This document shows, piece by piece, positions 1-8,984 of a stretch of 64,000 nucleotides of DNA. Every line of letters starts with the position of its first letter. Position 1 is the first letter of the stretch. Source of the DNA: Leptobrachium leishanense (taxonomy: Eukaryota > Chordata > Amphibia > Anura > Megophryidae); the NCBI GenBank assembly GCA_009667805.1, contig CM019068.1, positions 10,355,950 to 10,419,949 of the forward strand, written 5' to 3'. The position numbers were made by a program, and so were the translations under genes. A model generated the notes under the pieces. The model ran no database searches, was not told the origin of the DNA, and worked only from the letters and a program-made list of their open reading frames with translations.

Positions 1-838
1 GACTTCTTCGAGGGTTCGAGCCTTGCTTCCGGCGAACCAGGTCTTCATGTCCCGTTGCAGCCGGTGCGCCCACTCCACATGGGTAGTACCGTGGGGTCGC
101 CGGGAATTTCGGAATTTCATCCGGCTGGCTTCGGGGGTGATGGCAAAACGGGCCAGCAGGGTTTGTTTCACCTGTTCGTAGTCCCGGACTTCTTCGTCTG
201 GGACAGTCCTGTAGTTCTCCGCAGCCCGCCCTGCTAGTTTACACGCCAGGATCCCAACCCAAGCGGCCCGTTGAACCTCGTGTAGTTGGCACGAGCGTTC
301 AAAGTCCTGGAGGAAACTTTCTATTTCCTCCTCTGCCTCGTTGAAGCTCTTGAAGGCCTGGAAGGGCCTTCCGTGCCGTTGGTCTTTCCCAGTTGGGGTT
401 TCCTCCCTGTTGGTACTGGATTTCCGCCAGCCGTATCTCATGTTGGCGCACCCGCTCCTGCTCTTCTTCATGGGTGATGTCCCGGACGAAGTTCTGGAAG
501 GTGGCTTCTGTCGGCGCGGCTCCGCAAGCCGCTGCCCGCTGCTGTACCTTCCTCTGTAAGGAGTTTTCAGGGCTGGACGCCTGAGCTACGATCGGTGGTG
601 AGGTTGCGGGCAGGTCCCTGGTCTGCTGATCCAGGACCGCCAATTCTTCGACCAGGGCATCCTTGCTCTTTGAGCCCACGGTTCCTCCACGGTCCTCCAG
701 CATGCCCCGCAGTGTGTCCCGTTTATAATTGGCATATGCTGCCATGATGAGGGTCTTCTGGGGGTGCAGAGAGCTATCCTCACCGCTTGCCTCCAGTGTG
801 ACGGAATGGGGTGTTATCCGTCTGCGGGTGTGCTCCAA
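1..838 (-). pseudogene. Gypsy-type gag fragment, frameshifted (SAP-like + SCAN/Gmr1-like capsid)
   Basis: A retroelement Gag reads from 838 toward position 1. The first Met is at 838, but the Met at 745 (MAAYANYKR) is a more natural start. Just after it, LRGMLEDRGG...KDALVEELAVL looks like a SAP-type helix-loop-helix. A Glu/Gln-rich coiled-coil stretch follows (EEEQERVRQHEIRLAEIQ). The frame ends at 299, but the neighbouring minus frame carries on from about 365 to position 1 without a stop (AFKSFNEAEEEIESFLQDFE, then LLARFAITPEASRMKFR). That part resembles the SCAN-related capsid of Gmr1-like Gypsy elements. A single indel near 360-375 therefore breaks the gene. The rest of gag-pol would lie off the left edge. 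Family is by motif recognition, not alignment. Confidence 0.7.
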
Positions 839-877
839 TCTGACCCCCTCTTGATGGCGTCAGGCCCGACTACCGAG

Positions 878-1392
878 TGTCACGGCACTCGGCGTCTCGA
901 GCGGCCTGAGATGACCCTGGCGTTACTTGGCGAGATGGTGCTGCCGAATTAAGTTGACCTATTCTGCGTAGTGGGGAGCTAGGAGACCGCAGAGTGTCTC
1001 CTGCACTGTGATTTTAGCGATGAAATGACGACACCAAACGGGACTGTATGCTTCAAGTCACACGCATTTAAACATCTCACACACAAAGGAGACATGCCCA
1101 GCCTTGAATGGGAACTCAATTTGCATACAATGGCATGCTTGCATCATCAGATTACGCTCACACACAGAGCTAATGCACACAGAAATTAGCATACAATTGA
1201 ATTTCAACACAGCCTTTCACTCCAAGCAACCAAGGGGAAATATAATACCTTTAAATGCATCACACAATTACACATCTGAATCCTCACTCATACAATACAG
1301 GATACATGGTAATACATCACACCAATAAAACCACATCTAGAAAAGGTATAACTGTTCATTTCAACACGCAAAACCGAAAGAGTCTCAAATAA
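878..1392 (-). mobile_element. Probable 5' LTR of the Gypsy-type element (partial)
   Basis: The sequence upstream of gag on the minus strand begins TGTCACGGCAC at 878 and so ends ...GTGCCGTGACA on the coding strand, a normal LTR terminus. It shares its terminal TGT(C/G)ACGG and an internal ACACCA(A/G)ACG...CTGTATG motif with the solo LTR at 34158-34899. The outer end is not clear; it seems to be cut near 1390 where LINE sequence begins. The stretch is otherwise AT-rich and noncoding. Confidence 0.45.
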
Positions 1393-2106
1393 AGAAAAAG
1401 GTCTTTGAAATGTCCCAGGCTGTTAGTTCTGGGGCTCGCTGGTCAGAGCCCCTATGTCCGTTCCATGACAGGCGTCACGGTGGCCGAGGTCAGAGATACA
1501 CCCAGGAAGGCCGTGGAGTCCCGGGTGTTGGCCTCGCACTACAGCACCTCCCTCGTCTTGAGGGACTGCCCGCCACGTACTCTCTCCTCGGGGTTGCAAA
1601 ACCTTAACTCCAGGAGAATCCCACTCAAGTACCGAGACGTGGCGTTCCTTTCCTTCCACGGCAGACTGTACGTACGAGGGAACCTCAAGCACCGGAACAT
1701 AGAGGACCGCGGTTGCCCCCGAGCGGAATGTTCCGAGACAGTGGAGTCCATGGACCACATTCTCCTCGAGTGCCCATTCAACTTGTCACCCTGTCACGAG
1801 GTCTCAGCCGCCCTAGGCATCCCATGCCTCTCCCGCCAGACTTACGCAGAGTGGGTCTCCAGGACGTCCGACTCCAGGGGGCGCAGATTTCATTTGGGCA
1901 CGTTATTCGTAGTCAGCGTCGTCACTAGATACTTCACCTGGAACGCACGGTGTCAGGTTTCCATCCGTCAAAAGGTCCTCCCCTGCCAGGTGGTGGTGAA
2001 CGACATTCTGGTGGCGGTGGCGAGGATCTGTGCCTCTGAGAGGGCTTCCCTGGACGCGCCCTATTGGCAGAGGTTCTGGCGCAACGTCAAGGTCCGCCCG
2101 CCTTGA
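1393..2106 (+). pseudogene. LINE ORF2 C-terminus with CCHC zinc motif
   Basis: An open frame of about 235 codons with no early start of its own; it is the tail of a larger protein. The key motif is C-x3-C-x8-H-x4-C (CPRAEC, then MDHILLEC) at about nt 1714-1764, the cysteine-rich knuckle found after the reverse transcriptase in L1/Tx1 ORF2. Just before it, GRLYVRGNLKHRNI matches the usual lead-in. The C-terminal ~110 residues are hydrophobic/basic with a final FWRNVKVRPP and a stop at 2104-2106. The frame is intact, so the insertion is not very old, but the fragment cannot act alone. Confidence 0.6.
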
Positions 2107-2474
2107 ACTCCAGGGAAGGGTAAGTTTTTCTTTCTTCCGCACACCTCTCGGGGTGGTGGGAACCTTCTTTTGCATGTCTCATCACCCTTTCCCCCCATAG
2201 ATTTTTTGTTGTTGACCGGTTTTTGATTTTTATGGTAGGCTCCCACGCGGGGTAGACGAGTACCCGTTTTCCAATGACCCGGAACATCTAGCGGGTGCGG
2301 TAAGAGGGACAGGAGACCTTTTAGATTTGTTTCTATTGTTAGGTCAATTATAGATTTTTTTTCCCCGACAATGTAATCTATCTGCGTGTTGACACCAGGA
2401 ACGGTGGTTGTGGGGGGGGGGGGTTGGGGGGGGAGGGTGTTTAGGGAAGGAGGATTGAAACCTCGGGTGGGATT

Positions 2475-2478
<4 letters not shown>

Positions 2479-2517
<39 letters not shown>
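2479..2517. repeat. (AT)n microsatellite
   Basis: About 19 TA dinucleotides in the LINE 3' UTR, flanked on the left by a G-rich tract. Confidence 0.95.
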
Positions 2518-2519
<2 letters not shown>

Positions 2520-3363
2520 GTTGATCACAGGGGTGGAGGGTGGGTCATAGAAAATGCTTCACGTTTCATTTTGGGGTGGGGGGGTGGTGGTGGTGATGGG
2601 GGTGTAGCGGTCGGGAAAGACTTTGGACAATTTGCACAATTGACATTTTTCTTTTCGCTTTGTTTTTTTTTTATGGTGGTCGGGGGGGTGGGGGTGGGAA
2701 GTGGTGAGCGCACACGAAAAGCGCCGAACACAGACGATTTGAGACTTTATGGGACCGTTCGGGGGGTTTTGCGTAGGACGCTAATGTATTCTTTTCATAC
2801 GCATATGGTTTGATTTGGGTTTTGCCTTTTACTGATTGATTTATTTATTATTTTTTGTTTGTTTTGTTCTTTGTTCTTTTTATGTATTTCTTTGTCATTC
2901 AAGAGTGTAGGAGAGTGCGGGTCCTGGTCCTAAAAGTGATGGTAAAAATATATGATTTTGAATGTCTATGTATATACGTTCTATTTTGTAAATATTCCCA
3001 TTGTCCCTATTGTTTCCTTGTATTGACGGTCAGTCATCTATTATTTGTTTGATGGACAGCGTCCTAGTTTTGGGTTCTTTTTCTATGTGGCGGTTCGTCA
3101 CTTGTTTCTTTTCCCTTTGGACTTTTTTTGTGACGGCATGTCTACATTTTGTGTTTCCTTCTGCCAAGTGGGTAATTCCTTTGTTCTTCTTATTCATGTT
3201 TGCCCCTTTATATATATATATGTTCCCCCTAATGTTCTACCCCGTATGTACTGTCATTATCAAGTGTCCTTTTGCTGTATTTCATTCTGTTGGCTGTTAC
3301 TTCCTGTATGTGCACTTGATTGTATTTATGTTTGTTATGTGGCACATTAAAATAAAAACAAAT

Positions 3364-3736
3364 AGACCCAGTGACACATATAAAGGAAAATAATATATCA
3401 CACAATGGATGCGCCCAGTGACACATATAGAGGAAAATATCACACAATGGATGCGCCCAGTGACACATATAGAGGAAAATATCACACCCATGGATGCACC
3501 CAGTGGACACATATAGAGGAAAATATCACACAATGGATGCACCAGTGACACATAAAGTGGAAAATATCACACAATGGATGCACCCAGTGAACACTATAGA
3601 GGAAAATATCACACAATGGATGCACCCAGTGACACATATAGAGGAAAATATCACACAATGGATGCACCCAGTGACACATATAGAGGAAAATATCACACAA
3701 TGGATGCACCCAGTGACACATATAGAGGAAAATATT
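3364..3736 (+). repeat. 42-bp minisatellite, about 9 copies
   Basis: Direct repeats of 42 bp built around CACACAATGGATGCACCCAG followed by TGACACATATAGAGGAAAAT. Units vary by a few substitutions (GCGCCC/GCACCC) and single-base indels; the unit near 3541 is the most diverged. The array starts right after the A-rich tail of the LINE. Because 42 is a multiple of 3, short false reading frames cross it on both strands. Confidence 0.95.
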
Positions 3737-4461
3737 TTCTAAACATACAAGAGAAAAACAAAGCACATGTAAGATATCAGCAACATCAAATAAACACAAT
3801 AAGTACGTTTCATTTTTTGGAGCTACTGGCCCTTTAAAAACAGCATATGGTATGGATGGGAAATGAATATATGTATTATGTTGACATACAGTAAGTACAG
3901 TCACACCTTGTACCAGTGATTTATGGGCTGTCACAGCTGGCCCTGGAGCAGGAGTTGCAGGGAATATATATATCCTGATAATGAGTGAAAGTAACAAAGC
4001 AGTGATTTCTCTTTTATGTCACAGCCAAGGTAGAATGTTGAGCTGCGAGCGAGCGGCGTGCGCCCTCAGGTAACAATATGACAATGCTCTTGAACATGTT
4101 ATCTTAAAGTCAGACCTCCAATCACAGGTCAACAAATGGCTTTTCTGTAAGAAAGTGATCAGGTTTTGCCTCTGGGGTAACATTCTGCCTGTCTTACCTT
4201 GAATTCTTTGCGCGTTACGCACGACGCTTCATCAGCCGCAGTGACGCAATGCAAGGTGTGAGCTGCAGCATATTTTTTGGGTTTCTCTCGCTGTATTTTC
4301 CTATGCAGGCCGGCTCTTGCAGCTGATGACTGGCCCAGCGTTTACTTTATTTCTCAACCCGCGTCCTTTAATAAATAAACCTATTACCTGATATTCCATG
4401 CCTCGTCTAACGAATCATTACTCCATCATCCTGCGCCAAGAGCCTCCGAAAGGCCCATCAG
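3737..4461. other. Unassigned AT-rich spacer
   Basis: No gene, array or clear transposon seen. It contains a short TATATATAT run near 3966 and a CpG-containing stretch at 4200-4260 (GCGCGTTACGCACGACG) that may be part of an unrecognised dispersed repeat. Confidence 0.5.
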
Positions 4462-4931
4462 CGCCCCACTACCTGTCCTCACTAATCACCAAATACACCC
4501 CAGCCCGCTCCCTAAGGTCAAACAGTGACCTGCGCCTAGCTTCTCCCCGCATCACCTCTTCCCATGATAGACTGCAGGATTTCTTGCGCGCAGCCCCCAC
4601 TCTCTGGAACGCTCTCCCTCGTACTGTCAGACTTTCCCCTAACTTCTCTTCCTTCAAACGCTCCCTTAAAACATTCCTATTTAGGGAAGCCGACCCCCCA
4701 ACTCACTGACGCAACCATCAATCACTCTCACCTTACAGTCCTCTCCTCCTGTTTCCAACCCCAACCCTCCCAGATTGTGAGTTCCTACGGGAATAGGGCC
4801 CTCATCTCCTCCTGTACTGTTTGTCAAATGTTGTTCAATGTATTGTAACCCTGTCTATACTGTGCTTATTGTACAGCGCTGCGGAATATGCTGGCGCTTT
4901 ATAAATAAAGAATAATAATAATAATAATCCA
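4462..4931 (+). mobile_element. L2 LINE, 3' end only (copy 1)
   Basis: The last ~80 codons of L2 ORF2 (HYLSSLITKYTPARSLRS; LQDFLRAAPTLWNALPR; FKRSLKTFLF) run to a stop near 4709. A short 3' UTR follows with AGATTGTGAGTTCCTACGGG, TTGTACAGCGCTGCGG and CTTTATAAATAAA, then an AAT microsatellite tail at 4908-4929. The same sequence recurs in the L2 copies at 43402-46334 and 61905-64000. It is 5' truncated at about 4462. A minisatellite starts at its tail. Confidence 0.85.
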
Positions 4932-6079
4932 CCCAATGCACCCACCCTGATCTATCCCCCACACAGCCCCAATGCACCCACCCTGATCTATCCCCCACAC
5001 AGCCCCCATGCACCCACCCTGATCTATCCCCCACACAGCCACATCCTGATCTATCCCCCATGCACCCCATCCTGATTTATCCCCCACACAGCCCCCATGC
5101 ACCCGCCCTGATCTATCCCCCACACAGCCCCAATGCCCACCACGCTGATCTCTCCCCCACACAGCCCCCATGCACCCGCCCTGATCTCTCCCCCACACAG
5201 CCCCCATGCACCCACCCTGATCTATCCCCCACACAGCCCCATGCACCCGCCCTGATCTATCCCCCACACAGCCCCCATGCACCCCCTGATCTATCCCCCA
5301 CACAGCCCCAATGCACCCACGCTGATCTCTCCCCCACACAGCCCCCATGCACCCGCCCTGATCTCTCCCCCACACAGCCCCCATGCACCCACCCTGATCT
5401 ATCCCCCACACAGCCCCATGCACCCGCCCTGATCTATCCCCCACACAGCCAATGCACCCGCCCTGATCTATCCCCCACACAGCCCCCATGCACCTGCCCT
5501 GATCTATCCCCCACACAGCCCCCATGCACCCCCCTGATCTATCCCACCACAGCCCCCATGCACCCCACCCTGATCTATCCCCACACATCCCCCATGCACC
5601 CCACCCTGATCTATCCCTCACACACCCCATCCTGATCTATCCCCCACAGCCCCCATCCTGATCTATCCCTCACACAGCACCCACGCACCCCATCCTGATC
5701 TAGCCCCCACGCACCCCATACTGATCTATCCCACCACCCCATCCTGATCCATCCCCACACACACAGCCCCCATCCTGATCTATCCCCACACAGCCCCCAT
5801 GCACCCACCCTGATCTATCCCTCACACAGCCCCCATCCTGATCTATCCCCCACACAGCCCCCATCCTGATCTATCTCTCATCACACAGCACCCACGCACC
5901 CCATCCTGATCTATCCCCCACACAGCCCCCACGCACCCCATACTGATCTATCCCCCACACACCCCATCCTGATCCATCCCCACACACACAGCCCCCATCC
6001 TGATCTATCCCCCACACAGCCCCCATGCACCCCATCCTGATCTATCCCCCACCATGATCTATCCCCCACACAGCCCCCA
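4932..6079 (+). repeat. 36-bp C-rich minisatellite, about 32 copies
   Basis: Unit of about 36 bp: CCTGATCTATCCCCCACACA followed by GCCCCCATGCACCCAC. It abuts the AAT tail of the L2 copy. Units between 5640 and 5960 are shorter or degenerate. The C-rich strand is the plus strand. The long frames on both strands exist only because 36 is a multiple of 3. Confidence 0.95.
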
Positions 6080-6398
6080 TAGAGCCTATTTCTTCTCATG
6101 TCACCTATTTACCATCACCCGTGTCTCACCCCTCTTCTCTTAGATTGTAAACTCACGGGAACAGGCTCCTCTTATCCTGTCATTTTCTCTAAGTTATTTG
6201 TTCATTTTATACATGTTTTGCCGTGCCCATTGTACAGCGCTGCAGAATATGTTGCCGCATTACCAGAACTTACTGTGCTGCGTACATACAGTATGACATT
6301 ATTTCTGAAGCCGCATCGGGGTCATTTATGACAAATGGAATTTAGAGACAAAATATTCAAGGTTATTCAGAGAGAGGTGAAACTCAGGAGAATTGGCT
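6080..6398 (+). repeat. Left copy of a duplicated segment with L2-like 3' end
   Basis: About 320 bp of non-array DNA that recurs at 7113-7439 with only a few differences. It includes an L2/MIR-like 3' end (TTAGATTGTAAACTCACGGG at about 6139, TTGTACAGCGCTGCAGAATA at 6230) and the first ~40 bp of the MITE that is complete at 7399. This copy stops abruptly inside the MITE at 6398, where 36-bp array sequence resumes. Confidence 0.85.
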
Positions 6399-7112
6399 CC
6401 TCCCCACACAGCCCCCATCCTGATCTATCCCCACACAGCCCCCATCCTGATTTATCCCCACACAGCCCCAATGCACCCGCCCTGATCTATCCCTCACACA
6501 GCCCCCATGCACCCGCCCTGATCTATCCCCCACACAGCCCCCATGCACCCGCCCTGATCTATCCCCCACACACAGCCCCCATGCACCCCATCCTGATCTA
6601 TCCCCCAAACAGCCCCCATCCTGATCTATCCCCCAAACAGCCCCCATCCTGATCTATCCCCCACACACAGTCCCATGACCCCATCCTGATCTATCCCCCA
6701 CACAGCCCCCACCATGATCTATCCCCACACAGCCCCACCCATGATCTATCCCCCACACATCCCCCATGCACCCGCCCTGATCTATCCCCACACAGCCCCC
6801 ATGCACCCGCCCTGATCTATCCCCACACAGCCCCCATGCACCCGCCCTGATCTATCCCCACACAGCCCCCATGCACCCCATCCTGATCTATCCCCACAAA
6901 CAGCCCCCATCCTGATCTATCCCCCACACACACAGCCCCCATCCTGATCTATCCCCCACACACACAGCCCCCATCCTGATCTATCCCCCACACACAGTCC
7001 CATGAACCCATCCTGATCTATCCCCCACACAGCCCCCATACACCCCATCCTGATCTATCCCCCACACAGCCCCCATACAGATCTATCCCCATTCTGATCT
7101 ATCCCCCACACA
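6399..7112 (+). repeat. 36-bp C-rich minisatellite, second block, about 20 copies
   Basis: The same 36-bp family as 4932-6079, in the same orientation, with several extra CACA insertions. It is separated from the first block by the duplicated segment at 6080-6398. Confidence 0.93.
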
Positions 7113-7439
7113 GCCCCCATAGAGCCTATTTCTTCTCATTCTCACCTATTTACCATCACCCGTGTCTCACCCCTCTTCTCTTAGATTGTAAACTCACGGG
7201 AACAGGCTCCTCTTATCCTGTCATTTTCTCTAAGTTATTTGTTCATTTTATACAAGTTTTGCCGTGCCCATTGTACAGCGCTGCAGAATATGTTGCCGCA
7301 TTTCCAGAACTTACTGTGCTGCGTACATACAGTATGACATTATTTCTGAAGCCGCATCGGGGTCATTTATGACAAATGGAATTTAGAGACAAAATATTCA
7401 GGGTTATTCAGAGAGAGGTGAAACTCAGGAGAATTGGCT
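7113..7439 (+). repeat. Right (source) copy of the duplicated segment
   Basis: Near-identical to 6080-6398 at an offset of 1041 bp, including the L2-like 3' end (GTACAGCGCTGCAGAATATG near 7273). Unlike the left copy, it runs on into a complete MITE, so it is probably the original. Confidence 0.85.
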
Positions 7440-7569
7440 GGAGAATGAACAAATAGCTGATTTGGAAAGTGAGATAAATGGGAGAATTTCTCTGGTTTGG
7501 ATATTTTGACCTAGAATTTTCACTTCTCCAGTCATTCTCCTGAGTTTCACCTTTCTCTGAATAACCCTG
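7399..7569. mobile_element. MITE with CAGGGTTATTCAGAG inverted ends
   Basis: About 171 bp bounded by CAGGGTTATTCAGAG and CTCTGAATAACCCTG, with further pairing inward (GTGAAACTCAGGAGA / TCTCCTGAGTTTCAC). There is no coding capacity. A second full copy is at 15892-16074 and a fragment at 6358-6398. No clear target duplication flanks it, so I do not assign a superfamily. Confidence 0.8.
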
Positions 7570-8773
7570 TTGTATTTTATAAACATCATGAACTGCTACA
7601 ATGAGAGAAAAAAGGGACGGGATATTATGACCAGACTTTCCCTCCTGAAACACGGGCGATTGGGAGGTCTGGGCCTGTAATAACGTTTAATGTGCACGTT
7701 ATGCTAATGAGCTGCTCTTTCAATATGTAGAGAAGAGAAAGAGCATCTGGGGGCACAAAGCTCCAGCCAGACCCGCAGGGGTCCTGGGAATGCGATGCTA
7801 CAGTGTCTCCTCCGTGTTATACATTCTCAGCCCTCTTAGTACAACATGACGGCATTTGGGATTGATATTATTCATGGCTCGACTCACTTTAACCATATAA
7901 ACCTGCAACTGTGGCTAAATCCCGCGGCTGGGAGAGGAGCGTGCGGGTCTGTGTGAGCCTGAGTGATACAAAGGGTTAAATAGAATTCTGCGTATCTCTG
8001 CATAGAAACACTGTATCCATACGTCTGTATTATGGATGACGACCCTGTACTGCTAGGCCTGAGGGCAACGACTGGGCACGGGCAATAGGGTGTAGGGTGT
8101 CATATATAAGGCCTGGGGGGTTCTGAGCCTTCCGGAAGCCTCTAGTAGAGCATTCAGGTCACCCCTGGCCCCGGGCATCGAGCTGAACACAAATCAGATT
8201 CTAGTGGACTTTATTCTCCGAGACGCATTGCGCATGAACTGGAATAAATAGGTCACGGTAATGGATTATGCTCTTACATATCTTTTGATGTTTCCTGGTA
8301 ACAACTTCCCAGGTTGTGAATAAATACATTTTTTTACTTGTTGGGGCCAAAAAAAAAATGAAAAAAATTGAAATAAAAATAAAGCCATTAATGTGTAAAG
8401 CATTGTTGTAACATTGTTGTCCCAGATGTTTCAGAGATGCTCCACAATGAGGAACCCAAAATCACACGTCCACAATGAATCCGCAAAATAAAGAACCTGC
8501 ATATGGATATATTGTATATGTAAGAGTGTGCAGGGTGTGAGGCTCCTCTGCCCAGGGACCTCCTAATGCTGGGTGAATTAGTCCTCTGTGTCCCCTGTTT
8601 GGGACCCAACCTATACTCCTCTATGGTCTCTATCAGGTATATAATAATACAGAGCAGTAGAAATGACTGTATCTCTCTATACATTTAGCTGTTTCTTGCC
8701 AAAAAAAATGTAAATATTGTGCGGAATATTCTAAATATAAGCTTGTAATAGATGAATGTTCCATGGCTGAACA

Positions 8774-8807
<34 letters not shown>

Positions 8808-8867
8808 TATATATATAAGAGAGAGCTATTAATATGTGACGTACGCCACCAAGATTGTGGGCTTCAG
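7570..8867. other. Low-repeat sequence, no gene seen
   Basis: Mostly single-copy in this window. It has a block with POU/homeodomain-like words (TTATGCTAATGAGC near 7699) and an A/T-rich block at 7848-7915. No splice-flanked coding frame could be supported. Confidence 0.5.
8777..8805. repeat. (GT)n microsatellite
   Basis: About 14 GT dinucleotides followed by T5 and a short (AT)n run. Confidence 0.95.
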
Positions 8868-8984
8868 TTTATTATTATTATTTTCATCTTTATAAATGCA
8901 ATAAACTGTTTCTGCTGCGTTTTACACTAACCAATGAATGAGGAATAAAACGAACAAAATTACAAACAAATTTAAAAGCCAGAA
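8868..8984 (-). mobile_element. Diverged L2-type 3' tail, antisense
   Basis: Read on the minus strand this resembles the L2 3' end: an (AAT)n tail (plus-strand TTATTATTATTATTTT), then a counterpart of TTTATAAA and of the GCAGCGCTGTACA region, then a stretch corresponding to the UTR upstream of it. It leads directly into the 39-bp array, whose unit continues the same L2 3' UTR. Alignment by eye only. Confidence 0.5.

Larger units (their letters stand above)
1393..3362 (+). mobile_element. 5'-truncated L1/Tx1-like LINE, 3' end
   Basis: A remnant of a non-LTR retrotransposon: the last ~230 codons of ORF2, then a ~1.25-kb 3' UTR ending at an A-rich tail (ATTAAAATAAAAACAAATAG) near 3346-3362. The UTR holds G-rich tracts (2403-2450, 2575-2700) and an (AT)n microsatellite. 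Everything upstream of the C-terminal domain (endonuclease, reverse transcriptase) is missing, as usual for incomplete reverse transcription. A 42-bp minisatellite begins directly after the tail. L1/Tx1 assignment rests on the cysteine motif and overall look. Confidence 0.6.

Noticed and set aside
1..20. GGTTCGAGCC as a tRNA B box
   Set aside because: No A box or cloverleaf around it; it lies within gag coding sequence on the other strand.
7390..7580. hAT assignment for the CAGGGTTATTCAGAG MITE
   Set aside because: Ends look possible for several superfamilies and neither copy has an 8-bp duplication.
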